Assembly (NCBI RefSeq): GCF_002197845.1
Contig: NZ_NIDE01000017.1
Span: 1,596,712 to 1,660,711 of the forward strand
Reading direction: 5' to 3'
Source of the DNA: Fimbriiglobus ruber
GTDB lineage: Bacteria > Planctomycetota > Planctomycetia > Gemmatales > Gemmataceae
DNA length: 64,000 bases
In this document: one piece after another, positions 57,301 to 64,000 of the stretch
How the letters are laid out: each line of letters begins with the position of its first letter
Numbering within the stretch: position 1 is the first letter of the stretch
Position numbers and translations under genes: made by a program
The notes under the pieces: generated by a model
What the model saw: the letters and a program-made list of their open reading frames with translations, nothing else
Told to the model about the DNA's origin: nothing
The model's database searches: none

Positions 57301-57523
57301 GCGGCGATCCCGGGCGAGCGGGGCGGCATTCGCCGTGGCCCTTGCGCTATCCGTGGGAATCGGCGCTCAACTGTCGCCCGAATGCCGAGCGGGGTAAAAT
57401 CCGTTCGGACGAGGCCGTTGAAGCCGGCGACGGCCGAAGGTCTGGAGAGGGTCGGGTCAATGGCGGCGTTGATGTCATGGAAGTAACCGACTGAAGTCCG
57501 TCGCGAATCCGTAAAATCTCCTC

Positions 57524-58867
57524 ATGTCCGGCCCGCTCCGCTCTTTCTTCCTCGGCCTCGCCCCCCGGCCGACCGACCCGCGCTGGGAATTGGCCGCCGA
57601 ATCGATCGCGGTCAAGATCCGGTGGTTCGGCCTCGTCGTCGGCGGGCTCGTCGCCAACTTCGGCTCCGACCAAGGCGACCGCCTGCCGCTCAACGTCATC
57701 CTCGCGCTGGGGTTCGGGTTCACGGCCGTTAACACCGTCTTGTACCGCCGCGGCCGGGTTTTCCTGAAGGATTTCCCGCTCCTCATCTCGGCCATGGAAG
57801 CCCTGTTCATCGGCTTGCTATGCCACTTCGAGTCCGGGACCGAGAGCCCGTTCCGCTTTTACTACCTGCTCTCGCTCATCTGCTGCGCGATCCGGTACAC
57901 TCCGCGGGTCACGTTCGTCACCTGCGGGCTCGATTGCTTCAGTTACGCGCTCTTTTACATCGCCCAGCCGGACGGCGGCCGCAACCCGTATTTCTTCTTG
58001 CTCACCTTGGTTATCCTCATCTGGGTCACGTGGACGGCGGGAGCGATGGCCCGGTTGCTCAAGCGGGCCGGGGAAGACCTCCGCGTCCTCAACGCCGCCC
58101 TCCGCGAGAACCAGGCCCAGCTCGAATCCCGGATCGCCGACCGGACCCGCGAACTGGAAGAGTCGCAGGCCCAGGTGCTGCACCAGGAGAAGATGGCCGC
58201 GTTCGGCCTGCTCGCAGCCGGCATCGCGCACGAGGTCGGGAACCCGCTCACCTCGATCAGCGGCGTTGTCCAGATGCTCGAGCGCCGCGACCCGGACTCG
58301 TACACCCGCGACAAACTCGGCCTCGTTACCGGCCAACTCGCCCGCATCCAGGCGATCCTCCGCGAACTCGTCACCTTCAGCCGCCCCGCGAGCGACACCC
58401 GCGGGCGGGTGTCCGTCCGCGACGTGGTGGACGAAGCGCTGGCGATCGCCAAGTTTTATAAGGGCGGCAAGAACCGCCAGATCGTGGCCGCCATCCCCGA
58501 CAACCTGCCGCCGCTCGTCGGGGTCCGGGATCAACTCGTCCAGGTCGTGTTCAACCTGGTGTTGAACGCGATCGATGCGACCGGCAAGGGGGGCAGGATC
58601 GAGGTGGCCGTCGTGACCGAGAAAGAGCGGGTGGCCCTGCACGTAATCGACGACGGGACGGGAATCGACCCGGCCCACCGTGTCCGCCTCTTCCGCCCAT
58701 ATTTCACAACCAAGAAACATGGCACCGGACTCGGCCTGTTCGTCATCCGCCGGATCGTCGAGCAGCACGGCGGGGTCGTCGGCGTCGAATCCGAGCCCGG
58801 CCGCGGCACGACCTTCCGCGTCGAGCTGCCGGTCGCCCCACGGACTCAAATATTAGCCACGGATTAA
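57524..58867 (+). CDS. Membrane histidine kinase, NtrB-like output (447 aa)
   Basis: Six hydrophobic spans (residues ~30-185) are followed by a coiled coil (LNAALRENQAQLESRIADRTRELEES) and the kinase core: H-box GIAHEVGNPLTSI, N-box NLVLNAIDAT, DDGTGID, F-box LFRPYFTTKK and GTGLGL. The sensor is the membrane part, with no separate periplasmic domain. It should phosphorylate the sigma-54 regulator encoded next. The last residues (ILATD) and the TAA stop come from the family A repeat at 58856-58947. Confidence 0.93.
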   Translation: MSGPLRSFFLGLAPRPTDPRWELAAESIAVKIRWFGLVVGGLVANFGSDQGDRLPLNVILALGFGFTAVNTVLYRRGRVFLKDFPLLISAMEALFIGLLCHFESGTESPFRFYYLLSLICCAIRYTPRVTFVTCGLDCFSYALFYIAQPDGGRNPYFFLLTLVILIWVTWTAGAMARLLKRAGEDLRVLNAALRENQAQLESRIADRTRELEESQAQVLHQEKMAAFGLLAAGIAHEVGNPLTSISGVVQMLERRDPDSYTRDKLGLVTGQLARIQAILRELVTFSRPASDTRGRVSVRDVVDEALAIAKFYKGGKNRQIVAAIPDNLPPLVGVRDQLVQVVFNLVLNAIDATGKGGRIEVAVVTEKERVALHVIDDGTGIDPAHRVRLFRPYFTTKKHGTGLGLFVIRRIVEQHGGVVGVESEPGRGTTFRVELPVAPRTQILATD

Positions 58868-58947
58868 CACGGATCGACACGGATCAGAAATAAGACATGA
58901 CATAATGATTTCTTTCTGATCCGTGTCGATCCGTGTTAATCCGTGGC
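58856..58947. repeat. Palindromic intergenic repeat, family A, copy 3
   Basis: Perfect 35-bp arms (58856-58890 and 58913-58947) consist of spaced CACGGAT heptamers as in copy 1. It contains the stop codon of the kinase gene and ends 29 bases before the regulator start. Confidence 0.92.
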
Positions 58948-58976
58948 AAAAATCGAACCTTTGCTGTGAGTCTTCG

Positions 58977-60356
58977 ATGTCGGCCCGTACCACTCCCCTG
59001 GCGACCATTCTCGTCGTGGACGACGAGCCGATTATTCGCGAGACGCTCGCGGAGTTTCTCCACCAAGAAGGCTTCGCGGTCGTCGCGGTGGGGACGGGCG
59101 AGGAGGCCGTCGCCCGGGCCGCGGAGCAGCGGTTTGACGTGCTGCTCTGCGACGTCAACCTGCCCGGGTGGGACGGCATCGAGGTGATGGAACGGGTGGC
59201 GAAAGTCTGCCCCGAGACGTTCGTGATGCTGATCACGGCCTATGCGACGGTCGAAACGGCGGTCGAGGCGTTCCAGAAGGGCGCGCACGACTACCTGATG
59301 AAGCCGATCATCCTCCACGAAGTCGGCGGGAAGATCCGCCGCCTGATCCGGACCCGGGACGTCTTCCGCGAAAACCAGTGGCTCCGCCGCGAGCTGAGCC
59401 GAACCGAGGACGGGGGTGGGGAAATGGTTGTCGGCCGCAGCCCGGCCATGCGCCAGGCGCTAGACCTCGCCCGGAAAGTCGGCCCGACGTCGTCGACCGT
59501 GCTGATCCTCGGCGAGAGCGGGACCGGGAAGGAACTGCTCGCCCGGGCGGTCCACTGCCACGCGCAGGCCGCGAAGCCGACGGGCGGGCGGTTCATCGCC
59601 GTCAACTGCGCGGCCATCCCGCACGACCTGCTGGAAAACCAACTCTTCGGCCACCGCCGCGGCGCGTTCACCGGGGCCGACAAGGACGCCCCCGGGATCT
59701 TCGCCCACGCGGGCCCGGGGACCGTCTTTCTGGACGAGATCGGCGAACTCCCGCTCGGCACCCAGGCTAAATTGCTCCGCGCGATCGAGCAGAAGGAAGT
59801 GTTCCCGGTCGGCGCGAACGAACCCTCCCGGGTCGAGGCCCGCGTCCTCGCGGCGACCAACAAGGATCTGGCGAAGGAGGCTGCCGAGGGGCGGTTCCGG
59901 GAAGACCTCTTTTACCGGCTGAACGTCGTCTCGATCAAGCTCCCCCCGCTCCGCGAACGGCGGGAAGACCTGCCCGACCTGATCGAATTCCTACTCGCGA
60001 AGCACGCCCGCTCGATGGGCAAGAAGATGACCGGGGTGAGTCACGAGGCCATGCAGCTGTTGCTCGCGCACCCGTGGAGGGGGAACGTCCGGGAGCTGGA
60101 CAACGCGCTCCAGCGGGCACTGATCCTGGGCGACGGCCCGCTCGTCTCCCCGTCCGACCTGCCGCCCGACATCGCGCCGCAGCCCGCCGACCCGTTCGGC
60201 GTGAACGACCTCGGCACCGCCGTTGAGCGGTTCGAGCGACTGCACATCGAGCGCATCCTCCGGGCCGCCCCGGACAAGCGGGAAGCCGCGAAGATGCTGG
60301 GCATCGGCCTGAGTTCGCTGTACCGCAAGATCGAGCAGTACGGGATCGGTGTTTAG
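58977..60356 (+). CDS. NtrC-family sigma-54-dependent response regulator (459 aa)
   Basis: Receiver domain: ILVVDDEPII, phospho-acceptor in VLLCDVNLPGWDG, LITAYAT and MKPI. Central AAA+ domain: Walker A LGESGTGKE, sigma-54 contact loop GAFTGA in RRGAFTGADKDAPG, Walker B VFLDEIGELP. C-terminal HTH of Fis type: DKREAAKMLGIGLSSLYRKIEQ. The ATG at 58977 is chosen because the longer frame upstream only reads the family A repeat. The intact GAFTGA predicts activation of sigma-54 promoters. Paired with the kinase just upstream. Confidence 0.95.
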   Translation: MSARTTPLATILVVDDEPIIRETLAEFLHQEGFAVVAVGTGEEAVARAAEQRFDVLLCDVNLPGWDGIEVMERVAKVCPETFVMLITAYATVETAVEAFQKGAHDYLMKPIILHEVGGKIRRLIRTRDVFRENQWLRRELSRTEDGGGEMVVGRSPAMRQALDLARKVGPTSSTVLILGESGTGKELLARAVHCHAQAAKPTGGRFIAVNCAAIPHDLLENQLFGHRRGAFTGADKDAPGIFAHAGPGTVFLDEIGELPLGTQAKLLRAIEQKEVFPVGANEPSRVEARVLAATNKDLAKEAAEGRFREDLFYRLNVVSIKLPPLRERREDLPDLIEFLLAKHARSMGKKMTGVSHEAMQLLLAHPWRGNVRELDNALQRALILGDGPLVSPSDLPPDIAPQPADPFGVNDLGTAVERFERLHIERILRAAPDKREAAKMLGIGLSSLYRKIEQYGIGV

Positions 60357-60454
60357 ACCGGACCGAAGTCGTCGGGTCGGCCCGCGACACCGACGCGCGA
60401 CAGTTGGGGGCGGACGCGTCCCGCCGTCGCGTGCCGGTTGGACGAGGGGCAGGT

Positions 60455-60991
60455 TCAGCGCTTGGTCGCGGTTACGTAGAACACGTTCAACTTTTCCGTG
60501 GAGACGTCCTTCACGACGATCTGGACGTCCGTTTTGTTCTTGGCCGTACTCACCGCACAGATCACGTCTTCCACACTGTTCACCGCGTACCCGTTGACGT
60601 GCGTGATGACGTCGCCGGGGTCGACCTGCCAGGCTCCTTCTTCGTCCGCCTTGCCGGGGACGGTCCGCATGTTCGCGAGGCCCGCGCCCTCGACGGGGCC
60701 GCCAACTCCGACGCCCGTGCCCTTGATGGCCTGGGGGAAGAAGCCGAGTGTCCACGCTTCGGCCGGCATCTTGACCTTCACTGCGTCCTTCGCCGGCTTG
60801 AGTTTGACCTCGAACGGGCCGTCGCCCGGTTTCTCCTCGGGCGTGACTTCGGTCGGCGTCAACGTGAACTCTTTGCCCGCGGCGACCACGGTATCGCGGT
60901 CCGATTTTTTGTCCTCCTGCGACTGGCCGGGCAAAACGGCCCCGAGCAGCATCAGCGTCGCCAAGGAAAAGACCGCGGCTGAACGAATCAT
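60455..60991 (-). CDS. Secreted PDZ-domain protein (178 aa)
   Basis: A signal peptide (MIRSAAVFSLATLMLLGAVLPGQS) precedes a charged region (PEEKPGDGPFEVKLKPAKDAV) and a PDZ core: GVGVGGPVEGAGLANMRTV, WQVDPGDVITHVNGYAVNSVEDVICAV. No protease domain is attached. It may bind or present periplasmic peptides. It is convergent with the response regulator gene and not evidently part of its operon. Confidence 0.85.
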   Translation of the reverse strand: MIRSAAVFSLATLMLLGAVLPGQSQEDKKSDRDTVVAAGKEFTLTPTEVTPEEKPGDGPFEVKLKPAKDAVKVKMPAEAWTLGFFPQAIKGTGVGVGGPVEGAGLANMRTVPGKADEEGAWQVDPGDVITHVNGYAVNSVEDVICAVSTAKNKTDVQIVVKDVSTEKLNVFYVTATKR

Positions 60992-61315
60992 GTTCTTGCC
61001 CTCGTGAATGACGGCTCGCGGGGAACGACGGGTGAGCCCGGTCGCCCGCTCGCGTGTCCGTCGGGGAAATAATACTCGAAGGCGTGGAATGGTGGTGAAG
61101 TCGGGGGGAATTTCGGTGCGGCGCGGTTTGCCACTTCATTTCCGTTGGGTCATCGCCCGATGCTCGGCATGCCCCGTTCTGTTCCGTTCGATGAAACCGC
61201 ACACGATACCCCGGAGCCGCTCCCGGAACGGCGGCGTGGGTGAATTCCGATTGCTTCGGTCCGACGGGCGCGGTTCAATTAGTCTCGACCAACTCAATCT
61301 GCATTTGGGGCGCCC

Positions 61316-62290
61316 ATGGGGATCTACAGCCGCGATTACTACCGGGAATCGACGCCCGAACCGTGGAGTTTCTCGGGTGCGTCCGCCGTCAAGTACATCA
61401 TCATCGCCAACGTCGTCGTCTTCCTGATCCAGATCCTCGTCGTCCGCCAGCCGAGCCTTTCCGAGCAAGAGGAAGCTGCGTCGCGCATGGCCGATCAGGA
61501 CCAACCCCTGACCGAACGTCAGATGCGCGATCTGAGACGCAGCATGTTTCCTGAGCCGATCGTCCAGGAGTGGCTCGAACTCGACACCAACAAGGTGGTC
61601 GGGGGTCAGGTCTGGCGGCTGCTGACTCACGCGTTTTGTCACGACCGCCACGGCATCTTCCACATCCTGTTTAACATGCTCTTTCTTTTCTGGTTCGGGC
61701 GGACGCTCGAGATGATGTACGGGTCGCGGGAGTTCCTGCTCTTCTATCTCGCGGCCGCCGTGTTCGCTGCCCTCGCGTTCGTGGGGCTGGACCTGTACAC
61801 CGGCTCGTCCATTCCCGCCGTCGGCGCGTCGGGCGCGGTGATGGCCGTCCTGATGCTCTACACCATGCACTTCCCGCGCGAGACGATTTACGTCTGCTGG
61901 TTCATCCCGCTCGAAATGCGGTGGCTGATGGCCCTGTATCTGATCTATGATCTCCACCCGGTCCTGCTGGCACTCGCCGGGGACCCGATGCACACGGGCA
62001 TCGCCCACGCGGCGCACCTCGGCGGGTTAGCGTTCGGGTTCCTTTACGCCCGGTATCAATGGCGCCTGGAGCGGGTCGGTGAATGGCTGCCATTCGCGGG
62101 CTGGTGTGTGAATACCCGCCGTGCGCGCCCGGCTCCCCGCCGGCGGTTTGAGCCCGACCCGGACACGGAACGGGTGGATCAGGTGCTGGAAAAGATCTCC
62201 GTATCCGGTCAGGACAGTTTGACCGCAGAGGAGCGTGCCATCCTGCAGGCCGCGAGCGAGCGGCTGAAAAGTCGGGCGCGCGGCAGGTGA
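61316..62290 (+). CDS. Rhomboid-family intramembrane serine protease (324 aa)
   Basis: The catalytic Ser lies in VGASGAVMAVLMLY and the His in IAHAAHLGGLAFGFLYARYQW. Other features are KYIIIANVVVFLIQIL, QVWRLLTHAFCHD, HILFNMLFLFWFGRTLE and a C-terminal cytoplasmic tail with TAEERAILQAASERLK. It should cut transmembrane substrates within the membrane. The soluble ~60-residue segment after the first span is somewhat long. The gene is followed by a 38-bp palindrome. Confidence 0.93.
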   Translation: MGIYSRDYYRESTPEPWSFSGASAVKYIIIANVVVFLIQILVVRQPSLSEQEEAASRMADQDQPLTERQMRDLRRSMFPEPIVQEWLELDTNKVVGGQVWRLLTHAFCHDRHGIFHILFNMLFLFWFGRTLEMMYGSREFLLFYLAAAVFAALAFVGLDLYTGSSIPAVGASGAVMAVLMLYTMHFPRETIYVCWFIPLEMRWLMALYLIYDLHPVLLALAGDPMHTGIAHAAHLGGLAFGFLYARYQWRLERVGEWLPFAGWCVNTRRARPAPRRRFEPDPDTERVDQVLEKISVSGQDSLTAEERAILQAASERLKSRARGR

Positions 62291-62302
62291 TCTGGGCACT
62301 CG

Positions 62303-62393
62303 TTGCACAAATTTGGAGTGCGGCGCGTGACCGCCGCTTTTGCTTTTAAAAAACCAAAGCGGCGGTCACGCGCCGCACTCCAAATTTGTGCAA
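62303..62393. repeat. Perfect 38-bp inverted repeat after the rhomboid gene
   Basis: Arms 62303-62340 and 62356-62393 are exact complements (TTGCACAAATTTGGAGTGCG...) around a 15-base T/A-rich loop. It lies just past the rhomboid stop and could terminate transcription before the ABC exporter genes. Confidence 0.92.
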
Positions 62394-62495
62394 GACGTGT
62401 ACCCCGGGCGAATGGGCAGTACGAACCCCAAAGACACGATCCTGGACGGCCGCTCTCTTGTCGCGTCCGGCGAGAAGTCTCAAATTTAACGATTC

Positions 62496-63722
62496 ATGAT
62501 CCGCACCCCTCTCGCCTGGTTCAACCTGTCGCACGACCGGGTGCGGTTCGCGCTGTTCGTACTCGGCATCGTGTTCGCCGTGGTGCTGATGTTCATGCAG
62601 CTCGGCTTCCGCGGCGCGCTGCTCGACAGCAACACCCTCGTCCAGTACCACCTCAACGCGGACCTGGTCCTCGTGTCGCCGAACCGGCAGCTCATCGCGA
62701 TGCGGGAGCCGATCCCGCGGCGGCGCCTCACTCAGGCGTCGGCCGTCGCGGGGGTGGCCCGGGTTCGCCCGCTGTACCTGGAAAACGGCCTCGGGGTGAT
62801 GCGGAACACGAACACGAATCCGGCCCGCCGCACCCCGAGCCGGGCCGTCCGCGTGATCGGTCTTGATCCGGACGCGTACTTGCTCTCGGTCCCGGAACTC
62901 GATCCGGACGACCCGCGGTTCGTCGGCGACAAACTCCAGGTTCCGGGCACCGCCCTCTTCGACCGGCGGACCCGGGCCGACGACGAGGTGCCCGGGCAGA
63001 GCGTGTTCGGCCCGCTCGCGGTCGGTACGACGACCGAACTCGCCGGCCGCACGATCACGCTGGTCGGCTCCGTCGAAATCGGGGCGGACTTCACCACGGA
63101 CGGCTACCTGATCGTGTCCACCCAGACGTTCGCCGACATCCTCCGGGTGCCGTACACCCCCGGCGCGCCCCTGGCCGACGTGGACCTCGGACTGATTCGC
63201 CTCACACCGGGCGCCGATCTGGAAGCGGTCCGGGCGGAGTTAAAGACCGTCCTGGCCAAGGGAACGGACGAGCCGGACGTGGACGTCCTCACCGTCGCCG
63301 AGTACACCGCCCGGGACCAGGCGTTTTGGCTGAGCAACACGCCGATCGGTTTCGCGTTCGGGTTCGGCATGTTCATGGGCTTCGCGGTCGGCATGGTCAT
63401 TTGCTACCAGATTCTCTCCGGCGACGTGGCCGACCACTTGCCCGAGTACGCCACCCTGAAGGCGATGGGCTACCGCAACTCGTTCCTCGCGTGGGTCGTT
63501 CTTCAGGAAGCACTGGTCCTGGCGGTCCTCGGGTTCGTGATCGGGTTCGGCATCAGCTGGGCCGCGTATGGTCAGGTGAGCGATTACACCGGGATGCCAC
63601 TGCGGATGAGTGTCGACCGCGCAGTTTCGGTGTTCGTCGCCACGGTCGGGATGTGCGTGACATCCGGCCTCATCGCCCTCGGCCGGCTCCTCCGGGCGGA
63701 CCCGGCCGACGTGTTTGGGTGA
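62496..63722 (+). CDS. DevC-type ABC exporter permease (408 aa)
   Basis: An FtsX-like permease with an N-terminal span ([21 protein letters not shown]), a large extracytoplasmic domain (about 50-270) and three C-terminal spans: [45 protein letters not shown] and [20 protein letters not shown]. Members with the [20 protein letters not shown] loop belong to the DevC group, which exports lipids or other hydrophobic compounds with DevA and a DevB adaptor. The ATPase gene begins 20 bases downstream. No DevB gene is visible in the window. Confidence 0.9.
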   Translation: MIRTPLAWFNLSHDRVRFALFVLGIVFAVVLMFMQLGFRGALLDSNTLVQYHLNADLVLVSPNRQLIAMREPIPRRRLTQASAVAGVARVRPLYLENGLGVMRNTNTNPARRTPSRAVRVIGLDPDAYLLSVPELDPDDPRFVGDKLQVPGTALFDRRTRADDEVPGQSVFGPLAVGTTTELAGRTITLVGSVEIGADFTTDGYLIVSTQTFADILRVPYTPGAPLADVDLGLIRLTPGADLEAVRAELKTVLAKGTDEPDVDVLTVAEYTARDQAFWLSNTPIGFAFGFGMFMGFAVGMVICYQILSGDVADHLPEYATLKAMGYRNSFLAWVVLQEALVLAVLGFVIGFGISWAAYGQVSDYTGMPLRMSVDRAVSVFVATVGMCVTSGLIALGRLLRADPADVFG

Positions 63723-63741
63723 TCCGTCCCGAGGGCGAGCG

Positions 63742-64000
63742 ATGACCGCACCCGCGTACCAACTCCCGCCGGCAGGCGAGCCTCTGCTCCGCGTGAGCCA
63801 TGTGAGCTACAGCTTCGGTACCGGCGAAGCCCGAACACAGGTGCTGTTCGACAACGACCTGGAAGTGATGCCGGGCGAGTTGGTCATCATGAGTGGCCCG
63901 TCTGGGTCGGGTAAAACGACCCTGCTCACCCTGATCGGCGGGCTGCGAGGCATTCAGGACGGCGAGGTCGAGATCTGGGACGGTCTTCTCGGCACGTACC
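63742..64000 (+). CDS. DevA-type ABC exporter ATPase, N-terminal part
   Basis: The ATG at 63742 begins [20 protein letters not shown]. Walker A follows as [20 protein letters not shown], typical of the lipoprotein/macrolide-type exporters. The gene runs off the window. It partners the permease upstream and should energise export of the same substrate. Confidence 0.9.
   Translation, partial: MTAPAYQLPPAGEPLLRVSHVSYSFGTGEARTQVLFDNDLEVMPGELVIMSGPSGSGKTTLLTLIGGLRGIQDGEVEIWDGLLGTY

Noticed and set aside
57818-58849. A 343-codon minus-strand frame
   Set aside because: Antisense of the histidine kinase, with no recognisable motif.

Overview
The window is high-GC DNA (roughly 60-65% by eye) from a planctomycete, most likely of the Gemmata lineage. 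The pointers are GTG/TTG starts, small secreted hypothetical proteins, a PRC-barrel protein, a DUF1080 protein, an MJ0042-type zinc-ribbon membrane protein, a BBP2-type porin, a tandem transglutaminase/ATP-grasp/alpha-E locus, and many palindromic intergenic repeats. This placement comes from gene content only. No rRNA, tRNA or CRISPR array was recognised.

Layout. 1-4058: a molybdopterin oxidoreductase cut by the window edge, then small membrane proteins, one with an apparent 5' frameshift. 4065-12871: a long minus-strand operon-like run. In transcription order it encodes a GcvH-like lipoyl protein, a G3E/CobW GTPase (frameshifted), a small HdrA-N-like protein, a 2x[4Fe-4S] ferredoxin, a radical SAM enzyme, a DUF116-polyprenyl synthase fusion, a short prenyltransferase/cyclase-repeat protein and a squalene-hopene-cyclase-like enzyme with a DXDD motif. 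It looks like a redox-assisted isoprenoid pathway of unknown product and is the best candidate for an undescribed system. 13127-19065: a DUF1016 nuclease-like protein, a 2-hydroxyacid dehydrogenase, and a low-GC island with an unusual Ser/Thr kinase and an insertion sequence beside it. 19177-29513: a five-gene peptide-ligase-type locus (transglutaminases, DUF2126, circularly permuted ATP-grasp, alpha-E). 30132-38515: a PHP-domain protein, a PRC-barrel protein, an IS630 element, a DUF4272 protein, quinolinate synthase (nadA) and hypotheticals.

38636-45457: a ~74-bp tandem repeat, an RtcB-like RNA ligase, a secreted protein with Lys/Glu/Pro repeats, a porin, and PRPP synthetase (prs). 45591-48811: a decayed two-gene ATPase + DUF4435 module resembling the PARIS anti-phage system. 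The ATPase is split by an IS701-type element whose in-silico removal restores the frame, and the DUF4435 gene carries an in-frame stop. 48901-57300: a band-7 protein, secreted hypotheticals, purC, a DUF1080 protein and an MFS transporter. 57524-64000: a histidine kinase and a sigma-54-dependent response regulator, a PDZ protein, a rhomboid protease, and a DevC/DevA-type ABC exporter cut by the right edge.

Working relationships. The isoprenoid run pairs a chain-length synthase with cyclase-like enzymes and an electron-transfer set. The peptide-ligase locus holds all the families that usually co-occur in that system. The kinase/regulator pair is a complete two-component system. Several single-base lesions and three insertion sequences show either real local decay or draft-level sequence errors, and both readings are noted where they apply.
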